A DNA stretch of 11,980 nt, from the NCBI GenBank assembly GCA_017550445.1, contig JAFZOV010000177.1:1-11980 (forward strand), read 5' to 3'. This stretch comes from Fibrobacter sp. GTDB lineage: Bacteria; Fibrobacterota; Fibrobacteria; Fibrobacterales; Fibrobacteraceae. The notes below the pieces were generated by a model. It searched no databases and was not told the DNA's origin. It worked only from the letters and a program-made list of their open reading frames with translations. Made by a program: the position numbers and the translations under genes. This document shows positions 1-5,158 of the stretch, one piece after another. Every line of letters begins with the position of its first letter. The first letter of the stretch is position 1.

Positions 1-676
1 ACTTACGTCCGCTCTTTAAAGGTGCCACAATCATGGGCAGCACCGCCACAGGCACATCGGCAATGTTCAACACCACCGGGCGCGCAGTAATCGTCTCTTT
101 AGGCTTCACCACCATGCGCCGTCCGTAGAAATAGAAGTGCTGGTGAGTGGAATCGTTACAGGTACTAAAGTCGCCACGGGCAATCTGAATTCGTTGGTCC
201 GGGAGTCTGCGCACTTCCATGCCATTCAACTGCTGGTTGTCTTGATAGGTCGTCGCGTAATAGATTTCACCAATGCGGCTTTTCATATTGTACTTGAGCC
301 GCATACCCGAAAGAGAAGGGTTCTTGGATTCGCGTAATATGGGGTCACCCGTCGCCGCCAAAATGCTGTTTTCCTGATCGAACAAAATGGTATCGGCATC
401 CAATGTCGCAGAACGGTACTTTAGCTGAGCGCTGTTATTCAGGTTAAAGGTGGATTTTTCCACATCGTAGACCAAGTCCACCGCACGATATTCAATGGTG
501 TCTACACCGGTCGTGTCATTCATCCAGTCCACTTCGGTGGTATCTTCTTCGACCTGTTCGCGTTCTTCCAGCTCAAAACGAGTCATCTCCTGGCCGAAGG
601 CGGCCGGAGTGGCGATGGCATAAATCCATAATGCCAAAAAAGCCCACAGAAGATGATGGGTTCTAGATAAAATCAC
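1..676 (-). CDS. lptD: LptD/OstA-like LPS-assembly outer-membrane protein, N-terminal part (partial)
   Basis: Only the first 225 codons are in the window; the 3' end lies beyond base 1. The frame opens with GTG at 676; an in-frame TGA lies eight codons upstream and no ATG occurs before codon 31, so GTG is the best start. Residues 1-29 form a signal peptide (basic start, hydrophobic stretch LLWAFLALWIYAIA, then AAFGQ). Residues about 60-190 read as the periplasmic OstA-type beta-jellyroll (alternating strands, ATLDADTILFD, ILAATGDPIL). The segment around C173 followed by ARPVVLNIADVPVAVLPM (199-215) matches the passage that leads into the LptD barrel, with the typical 'VPV..LP' end. In the LptD family the protein forms the outer-membrane LPS translocon with LptE; here the barrel is not seen. 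No Shine-Dalgarno is visible; a TATATTTG box lies 9 nt upstream. The family call is firm from these motifs; the exact name is an inference because the barrel is missing. Confidence 0.8.
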   Translation of the reverse strand, partial: MILSRTHHLLWAFLALWIYAIATPAAFGQEMTRFELEEREQVEEDTTEVDWMNDTTGVDTIEYRAVDLVYDVEKSTFNLNNSAQLKYRSATLDADTILFDQENSILAATGDPILRESKNPSLSGMRLKYNMKSRIGEIYYATTYQDNQQLNGMEVRRLPDQRIQIARGDFSTCNDSTHQHFYFYGRRMVVKPKETITARPVVLNIADVPVAVLPMIVAPLKSGRK

Positions 677-683
677 GTTGCGG

Positions 684-691
684 CAAATATA
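684..691 (-). promoter_or_regulatory. candidate proximal promoter box TATATTTG for lptD
   Basis: On the minus strand TATATTTG stands 9 nt before the GTG start of the lptD-like gene. It fits a -10 element and also the TAnnTTTG form known for Bacteroidota sigma factors. No convincing -35 is seen. If used, the mRNA would have almost no leader, and the terminator at 725-786 would separate lptD from upstream transcription. Confidence 0.35.
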
Positions 692-724
692 GGAATTTCA
701 CCCTCATAACACTCTCTTTTATAT

Positions 725-786
725 AAAAAAAATGCGGGAGGGGCCCCAGCTCAGAGTTGCGAAGGCCGCACGGGCCCCTCCCTGCA
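725..786 (-). terminator. strong GC-rich intrinsic terminator or attenuator upstream of lptD
   Basis: Perfect 11-bp inverted repeat GGGAGGGGCCC (736-746) and GGGCCCCTCCC (772-782), extended by TGC/GCA with one bulged base, with a 25-nt loop that holds a small TGCG/CGCA stem. On the minus strand the stem is followed by eight U (A run 725-732). It lies after the PDZ gene's own terminator and 49 nt before the lptD start, so it is either a backup terminator, the end of a small RNA, or an attenuator in the lptD leader. The structure is seen directly; the role is inferred. Confidence 0.75.
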
Positions 787-795
787 CCCTCCCCC
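775..795 (-). other. canonical G-quadruplex motif overlapping the terminator arm
   Basis: The minus strand reads four G tracts of 5, 3, 3 and 4 G separated by loops A, TGCA and A. This meets the usual G3+N1-7 rule with very short loops. The last two tracts (782-780 and 778-775) are the 5' arm of the terminator stem, so quadruplex and terminator hairpin cannot form together in the transcript. Confidence 0.55.
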
Positions 796-843
796 TCCTT
801 GGCCGACGCTTTTATTATCTCAACGCAATAACACATTCCATTA

Positions 844-859
844 TGAATGAATTCATTCA
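844..859. repeat. 16-bp perfect palindrome, possible operator
   Basis: TGAATGAATTCATTCA is a perfect palindrome in the gap between the PDZ gene and lptD. It lies where transcription from the candidate promoter at 867-894 would begin (about base 860), a common place for a repressor site. A hairpin in the RNA is the alternative. Confidence 0.45.
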
Positions 860-866
860 CGCTTCT

Positions 867-894
867 TTTATACAAATGAATTTGTTTTTTACAA
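867..894 (-). promoter_or_regulatory. candidate distal sigma70-like promoter upstream of lptD
   Basis: On the minus strand TTGTAA (894-889) is followed after 16 nt by TATAAA (872-867), 4/6 and 5/6 matches to the sigma70 boxes. The expected start is near 860, giving a leader of about 185 nt to lptD, or an RNA of about 135 nt if it ends at the 725-786 terminator. An inverted repeat ACAAAT-GA-ATTTGT (872-885) fills most of the spacer and could be an operator. AT-rich sequence makes chance matches likely. Confidence 0.35.
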
Positions 895-932
895 TAAAAA
901 AGATCTCCCTGTTCGATTCAGAGAGACCTCTA
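895..932 (-). terminator. intrinsic terminator of the PDZ gene
   Basis: Read on the minus strand, AGAGGTCTCTCT pairs with AGGGAGATCT across a 9-nt loop (with G-U pairs) and is followed by a U run. It lies 26-60 nt after the TAA of the PDZ gene. A small palindrome GCCTTAAGGC (942-951) lies between the stop and the stem. Confidence 0.75.
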
Positions 933-957
933 TATAAATTCGCCTTAAGGCTATGAA

Positions 958-1770
958 TTACTTCAGCACGGCGTTCTTGCCAGAGACAGAGCCGTTGTGG
1001 TCAATACGAACAAGGTAACGGCCACTCGGGATGTTTTCGCCATTCCAGCGGAGCGTATTGAAGCCCGGCTGAGCATTTTCAGCATGGAGAACAGCCACTT
1101 CAGCACCATCGGAATTCAGAATCGTGATGACAGCAGTGCCTGCAGAGCTCAAGTTGAAGCTAACAGCCTTGCGGGTAAAGCCCTTGAGGCTAGAAGAAGA
1201 ATGCTTGGCAACCTGCTGCTTCGGAGCCTTCGGAGCGAATTCGTTGACGCGTTCAACATAGACGCCGTTCAAGTTCGTTGCCTTCACATTCTTGTCGGAT
1301 GCAACCAGCGATCCCTGTTGGAGCACGGCAACCAGCTGCTTGTTATTGCTTTCGGTTGCGCTGGCGTAAGTTTCAAGTTCCTGAGCGTTGAATTCAGCCT
1401 TATTGTACCAGGATTCCACCTTGGCGCTTTCCAAATCCTTCACGGTAATCTGGGCGCGACGGATCGTAGTAGTATAGGTTTCACCTTCGCTCACGTAGGT
1501 AATTTCCAGCGGCTTGTTCACTTGACCACGAAGCATGGACTTAGAAGCTTCGATATCGTTGCCCTTGAGGCTTACACCGTCAACGGCGGTAATCACGTCA
1601 CCAGCTTGAATCTTGGTTTCGGCTGCGGGAGTACCCGGAATAACTTCGGCAACCTTGACGCCGTCACCGATCTGATAAATGGTCACACCAATACCGCCGA
1701 ATTCTTCATCGGCCATAAGAGGAGCAGCAAGAAGCGCTGCAACAAGAGAAGCCTTGACAAACTTGTTCAT
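958..1770 (-). CDS. secreted PDZ-domain protein with FlgD/T9SS-like C-terminal module
   Basis: 270 aa. Residues 1-20 are a signal peptide (MNKFVKASLVAALLAAPLMA, cleavage before DEE). Residues about 25-107 form a PDZ domain: GIGVTIYQI, then VAEVIPGTPAAETKIQAGDVITAVDG, the usual carboxylate-binding and 'aGD.I..vdG' segments. Residues 110-195 are a low-complexity linker region with no recognised domain. Residues about 200-270 look like a FlgD-type Ig-like or type IX secretion sorting domain (VITILNSDGAEVAVL, TLRWNGENIPSGRYLVRID, ending KNAVLK). No protease domain is present, so this is a binding or scaffold protein of the periplasm or cell surface rather than an HtrA protease. An AAGGAG Shine-Dalgarno 5 nt before the ATG supports the start. 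The gene is monocistronic between two terminators. Its ligand cannot be told from sequence. Confidence 0.85.
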   Translation of the reverse strand: MNKFVKASLVAALLAAPLMADEEFGGIGVTIYQIGDGVKVAEVIPGTPAAETKIQAGDVITAVDGVSLKGNDIEASKSMLRGQVNKPLEITYVSEGETYTTTIRRAQITVKDLESAKVESWYNKAEFNAQELETYASATESNNKQLVAVLQQGSLVASDKNVKATNLNGVYVERVNEFAPKAPKQQVAKHSSSSLKGFTRKAVSFNLSSAGTAVITILNSDGAEVAVLHAENAQPGFNTLRWNGENIPSGRYLVRIDHNGSVSGKNAVLK

Positions 1771-1800
1771 AAGATCTCCTTATCAATTCTATCTGTTCTA

Positions 1801-1806
1801 AATATA
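1801..1806 (-). promoter_or_regulatory. candidate -10 box TATATT for the PDZ gene
   Basis: TATATT on the minus strand lies between the upstream gene's terminator and the PDZ gene, 30 nt before its ATG, in the only free space for a promoter. A TTGTCC inside the terminator stem could serve as a -35. The leader would be about 23 nt and carry the AAGGAG. Confidence 0.35.
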
Positions 1807-1810
1807 TAAT

Positions 1811-1833
1811 AAAAAATGCCGGACAAGCCGGCA
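1811..1833 (-). terminator. intrinsic terminator after the secreted hypothetical gene
   Basis: TGCCGG (1817-1822) and CCGGCA (1828-1833) form a perfect 6-bp stem with a 5-nt loop, followed on the minus strand by six U. It lies 48 nt after the TAA of the gene ending at 1881. Confidence 0.85.
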
Positions 1834-1880
1834 AACAAGGTATTTTTTGATAAACGGAGGGCAAATACAGCCTTTTTTCG

Positions 1881-2996
1881 CTATTCCTCCAGCATATTGT
1901 CCTCTTCGTCGGCTCCGTCGTCATAATCTTCCATGGACTTGCCGTCGCCGGGAACAATAATCAGGCCGAGGGTCACCGGCTCCCCCTTCAAATTCAGATA
2001 GGCTTCCAGATAGAGATTCGTGGAAAGGCGAAGCAAGCGAAGGTCCAGCATCTTGCCGCCCTTGTGGATACTTTTCGGGTTCAAGTTGATGAACAGGAAC
2101 TTCTTGTTGATGTATTCGAAGCGATCCTTTTCGTAGTTGATAGACCACTCGGAATTGCCGTCGTTTTCTTGCCGGTAGGTGCAGCGGTCATTGTCGATAT
2201 CGCACTCGAAACTGGCACTTTCGTGGTAGCGCTTGTTCCATTCGCGGCTAAAGGCACAGCTCTGCACGCGGCCAGCACCGTTACGTTTCTTGTTCAGCTG
2301 GTCGTTGATGACCACATAATCCATCTTCTGGTTTTTCACCTGGTTGTAGACATCCATCAGAATGATGTACGCCTCAATATTATTGGGGCATTTACCCGTC
2401 AAGTTCACATCTTCGTGAGCCTTCAAAAGAGTCTGCTGCAGGTCCACATCAATGGCATCGGGAATTTCACTTTCCTTGATTTTGTCGAGGACTTTCTTGG
2501 GCGGCACAAAGACCACCTTGTCACCTTTCTTGACAGCGTAACCTAATTGGTCACGCACGTAGTCCAAGCACTGCTGCACGTGAATATGCACCGTATTGGA
2601 GCCGCCCGACACAAAGTCCACGCCGATACGCACATTCCATTCGCCAGCGGTATTCCCCGCATTCTTGTCAATCTCGCAGAAGGGATCTTCGCGAATACCG
2701 TCAATAAAAATAACTTTAGCATTAAGCTTGGTCACGAGAGAAGCTTCTTTGTCGAGAGCGCCGCCCAGGCTCCAGAAATTCGGATTCAGACGAAGCACTT
2801 CGGCAAAGGCCTTGTCGCCATCGAGAGCGGGCAAAAGGGAATCGTTGCGGGCATTCTTTTCTTTCAAGAGTTCAGAATACTCCGTGGTAACGTTCATGTT
2901 GCTAAAGCCGTTTCGCTTTGCAGGTTCTGGCATAGCATATGAAAGCGTTGAAACAGCCAAAACGCAAATTAAAGCTATCAGTGAAATCTTTTTCAT
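1881..2996 (-). CDS. secreted hypothetical protein with six cysteines and an acidic tail
   Basis: 371 aa from the ATG at 2996. I do not recognise the family. Residues 1-21 are a clear signal peptide (MKKISLIALICVLAVSTLSYA, cleavage before MPEP), which is why this ATG is preferred over the in-frame TTG at 3029. The mature part has six cysteines (107, 143, 203, 247, 265, 272), an even number that would suit disulfides in the periplasm or outside the cell. Residues 290-350 are rich in alternating hydrophobic strands (FEYINKKFLFINLNP, LDLRLLRLSTNLYLEAYLNLKG). The C-terminus is strongly acidic (EDYDDGADEEDNMLEE). No lipobox, membrane segment or catalytic motif is apparent. There is no Shine-Dalgarno; TATTTT lies 9 nt before the start. 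It follows the HAD gene on the same strand and ends at its own terminator. Probably lineage-specific. Confidence 0.75.
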   Translation of the reverse strand: MKKISLIALICVLAVSTLSYAMPEPAKRNGFSNMNVTTEYSELLKEKNARNDSLLPALDGDKAFAEVLRLNPNFWSLGGALDKEASLVTKLNAKVIFIDGIREDPFCEIDKNAGNTAGEWNVRIGVDFVSGGSNTVHIHVQQCLDYVRDQLGYAVKKGDKVVFVPPKKVLDKIKESEIPDAIDVDLQQTLLKAHEDVNLTGKCPNNIEAYIILMDVYNQVKNQKMDYVVINDQLNKKRNGAGRVQSCAFSREWNKRYHESASFECDIDNDRCTYRQENDGNSEWSINYEKDRFEYINKKFLFINLNPKSIHKGGKMLDLRLLRLSTNLYLEAYLNLKGEPVTLGLIIVPGDGKSMEDYDDGADEEDNMLEE

Positions 2997-3036
2997 ATAC
3001 CGTATAAAATACAAAATAGATTGTTTCAAAGGTAAC

Positions 3037-3065
3037 GGAGATTCCCGATCAAGTCGGGAATGACA
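3037..3065 (+). repeat. GGAGAT-stem-loop-ATGACA palindromic repeat, copy 1
   Basis: GGAG, then ATTCCCGA (3041-3048), loop TCAAG, TCGGGAAT (3054-3061), then GACA. The 8-bp stem is perfect and no T run follows, so it is not a typical terminator. It shares flanks and architecture with 9566-9593 although the stem bases differ. On the minus strand it encodes the last residues and the TGA stop of the HAD gene. Confidence 0.7.
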
Positions 3066-3717
3066 ATCTAATTTTAGACAAATCTAAAAGATGCGGAATA
3101 TGGTAATCCACATAAGGGGCACTATCGGCGGTCGGATTCACGAAAACGGTAGTCCAGCCGCGACAATGAGCCGGCTCCAGATTGCGTAGGCCATCGTCCA
3201 AGAGCACAATTTCTTTCTGGCTCTTGGGCATTTCAAGTCCCATGGTTGGGAGTTTTTCGGCAAGCCAGGCTTCCATTTTTTCGTAGGCGCTTTCGTGGGG
3301 TTTTCCTTCCCAGCCCAGCAATTTCAAGTCGAATACACCATCAATCGCCGAATCGATTCCCATGTGCGCCATTCCCGCCTCGCTCCAGTCGTGGCGGCCG
3401 TTAGTAAACACAAAATGCGGACCTTTCAGGCTTTGTAACAGGGCGAGTTTTTCGGGTGCCTTCTTAGGGTAAATCAAGTATTCCGGTTCGTGAATAAAGT
3501 CAAAAAAATCGTCCGGATCCGTATGGTGCAACGCCATAAGCCCTGCAAGCGTCGTGCCGTAGCGTTCCAAGTAGTCGGTACGCACCTTATGGGCCGATTC
3601 AAAATCGCAACCCACCACCTTCTGCACAAACAGCGAAATACGGTGATCCAGGGAATTCAGGACACAGCGTTCCTCAGCCCCGTACAAAGTAAGATCGTAG
3701 TCAAATAGCCATACCAT
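3049..3717 (-). CDS. HAD-superfamily hydrolase, pyrimidine 5'-nucleotidase-like
   Basis: 222 aa. HAD motif I is FDYDLTLY with nucleophile D6 and acid/base D8; motif II is FTN with T105; motif III is K139 (WEGKP); motif IV is LLDD with D174 and D175. The cap passage DYLERYGTTLAGLM...DPDDFFDFIHEPEY (48-80) is typical of the pyrimidine 5'-nucleotidase subgroup (yeast Sdt1/plant type), which removes phosphate from pyrimidine nucleotides or small analogues such as pyridoxal phosphate. It is a soluble cytoplasmic protein. It starts 6 nt after the dgt stop, without a Shine-Dalgarno, so it is probably cotranscribed with dgt and may share a nucleotide-pool role. The last few residues (SFPT) and the stop come from an inserted palindromic repeat. 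The fold is certain; the substrate is an inference. Confidence 0.88.
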   Translation of the reverse strand: MVWLFDYDLTLYGAEERCVLNSLDHRISLFVQKVVGCDFESAHKVRTDYLERYGTTLAGLMALHHTDPDDFFDFIHEPEYLIYPKKAPEKLALLQSLKGPHFVFTNGRHDWSEAGMAHMGIDSAIDGVFDLKLLGWEGKPHESAYEKMEAWLAEKLPTMGLEMPKSQKEIVLLDDGLRNLEPAHCRGWTTVFVNPTADSAPYVDYHIPHLLDLSKIRLSFPT

Positions 3718-3723
3718 AGGGTG

Positions 3724-5031
3724 CTAATATCCCATGGCAAGGCCACCGATTTGACGAGCAAGGTAGGTGGCGTAATTGTCCGTCATGCCGCTCACGAAGT
3801 CCAGCACCTGATGGTAAGCTTCGGCAACCGTTACGCTCTGACCGATTTTCGCCTGACCGATGAGTCGCACAATGCGGTCGGCACGGTAAGAATTATTGCC
3901 GTTCAAACGGAAATCATAAACACCGTTAATAAAGGCATCAAGTACCGTGGCAAGCGTGGTATAGCTACCAACTTCAAGCTCGGTCTTGCGGCGGTCCGGA
4001 TAAATGCGTTCCACGCCCAGGCGCTTAGCAATGCGGATTCCTTCCATTACATCGGACTTGGAAAGATTCGTCAAATGTTTGACGCGCTCACCCGACATGA
4101 TTTCTTCGTAGTGATTTACAAAAGTGAGAGCAACATCGTCGATTAGATTCTGGATTGCAAGACCACGGATGCTGCTCAAGAAGTCGCGGAAATTCTGACC
4201 ATTTTCGCGATACTCACGATCAATGTCCACATCGGGGCCGCACAAATAGCTGAACATGCCCCGCACATCGCCGTAGCTTAAGATACCTAGTTCAATGGCG
4301 TCCTCCACATCCAAGATACTGTAGCAAATATCGTCGGCGGCTTCCATCAGATACACCAACGGATGACGCACCCACTTACCCGTTTCCACTTCAGGAATAC
4401 CTAGCGTATAAGCAGTAACGCGGTAAAGATCGGCTTCAGTCGCGAACAAGCTTGTAGGAGAACCGAACTTTGCAAGCTGCGGATACTTGATCATGGTTCC
4501 AAGCGTCGCATAAGTGAGACGCATGCCACCATCCAAAAAGTGGTATTCCAGCTTGCTCAAAATGCGGTGGCCTTGTGCGTTGCCGTCAAAATTTTCAAAG
4601 TCGGCAATTTCGGTATCGTTCAAATCGCGGAGCGGAGCCGAATTACGATTCTTGCGGAACCATTCGCGAATGGCGGCTTCGCCGGCGTGACCAAAAGGAG
4701 GGTTGCCAATATCATGCGCCAAGCATGCGGACTGCACAATCGTGCCAAAATGATATTCGTTAATGTACTTGGGCAGATACTTTTTAATCAGGTGGTACAC
4801 CGTAATGGCAAGACTGCGGCCCACACTGGAAACTTCGATACTGTGCGTGAGGCGACTATGCACGTGATCGTTCACCGAGAACGGGTGCACCTGAGTCTTG
4901 CGGCCAAGGCGTCTAAAGGCCGTCGAAAAAACAATACGGTCATAATCGCGATGAAAGTCAGAACGATTCGGGTCCAAATCGGCAGGGTGCCCATAGCGTG
5001 TCGCAGAAAGCAAAGTATCCCATTGAAGCAT
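3724..5031 (-). CDS. dgt: deoxyguanosinetriphosphate triphosphohydrolase (dGTPase)
   Basis: 435 aa HD-domain enzyme. The N-terminus has the dGTPase signature YDRIVFSTAFRRLGRKTQVHPF (30-51). The metal ligands are visible: H63 in RLTHSIEVSSVGRSL, H106-D107 in CLAHDIGNPPFGHAGE, and the distal Asp in MEAADDICYSILDVEDA (D233/D234). The family hydrolyses dGTP to deoxyguanosine and tripolyphosphate, controlling dNTP pools in the cytoplasm, often with allosteric activation by other dNTPs in oligomeric enzymes. Length matches the family (about 430-500). The ATG at 5031 is preceded by TAAATT 6 nt upstream and no Shine-Dalgarno, so the mRNA may be leaderless. It lies behind the ccsBA terminator and 6 nt ahead of the HAD phosphatase gene, forming a two-gene unit. 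Confidence 0.95.
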   Translation of the reverse strand: MLQWDTLLSATRYGHPADLDPNRSDFHRDYDRIVFSTAFRRLGRKTQVHPFSVNDHVHSRLTHSIEVSSVGRSLAITVYHLIKKYLPKYINEYHFGTIVQSACLAHDIGNPPFGHAGEAAIREWFRKNRNSAPLRDLNDTEIADFENFDGNAQGHRILSKLEYHFLDGGMRLTYATLGTMIKYPQLAKFGSPTSLFATEADLYRVTAYTLGIPEVETGKWVRHPLVYLMEAADDICYSILDVEDAIELGILSYGDVRGMFSYLCGPDVDIDREYRENGQNFRDFLSSIRGLAIQNLIDDVALTFVNHYEEIMSGERVKHLTNLSKSDVMEGIRIAKRLGVERIYPDRRKTELEVGSYTTLATVLDAFINGVYDFRLNGNNSYRADRIVRLIGQAKIGQSVTVAEAYHQVLDFVSGMTDNYATYLARQIGGLAMGY

Positions 5032-5037
5032 ATGCCT

Positions 5038-5043
5038 AATTTA
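5038..5043 (-). promoter_or_regulatory. candidate -10 box TAAATT for dgt
   Basis: TAAATT on the minus strand ends 6 nt before the dgt ATG, just where a -10 would sit if transcription began at the start codon. No clear -35 or Shine-Dalgarno is seen. Confidence 0.3.
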
Positions 5044-5066
5044 GAAAAAAAGACCGAGGCCATGTG

Positions 5067-5097
5067 AACAACAAAGCCCCAAGCGTTAAGCTGGGGC
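5067..5097 (-). terminator. intrinsic terminator after ccsBA
   Basis: Minus strand GCCCCAGC (5097-5090), loop TTAAC, GCTTGGGGC (5084-5076) with one bulged T, followed by the U-rich TTTGTTGTT. It lies 62 nt after the ccsBA stop and separates that unit from dgt. The U tract is imperfect. Confidence 0.65.
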
Positions 5098-5158
5098 GGT
5101 TGTGAGAGTGAGGCTTTAGCCGAACGGTCATATAGGAGCGTGCGGAGCAGGCTGAGCA

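Noticed and set aside
663..875. Minus-strand open frame of 70 codons before lptD
   Set aside because: It would read through the GC-rich terminator and overlap the lptD start in another frame; composition follows the hairpin, not a protein.
732..956. Plus-strand open frame of 74 codons in the same gap
   Set aside because: It spans two minus-strand terminators and AT-rich promoter sequence, with no ribosome-binding site and no protein-like features.
997..1809. Long plus-strand open frame of 270 codons opposite the PDZ gene
   Set aside because: It lies antisense to a gene with signal peptide, PDZ domain, Shine-Dalgarno and terminator; its translation has no recognisable domain and no ribosome-binding site.
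2997..3029. TTG start at 3029 for the secreted hypothetical protein
   Set aside because: It would put 11 residues before a well-formed signal peptide; the ATG at 2996 begins MKKISLIALI directly.
4540..5067. Plus-strand open frame of 175 codons opposite dgt
   Set aside because: Antisense shadow of the conserved dGTPase N-terminal region, with no domain of its own.
5098..5158. Possible RNA gene or promoter between ccsBA and its terminator
   Set aside because: I looked for tRNA-like folds and promoter boxes and saw none; it reads as an ordinary 3' untranslated region.
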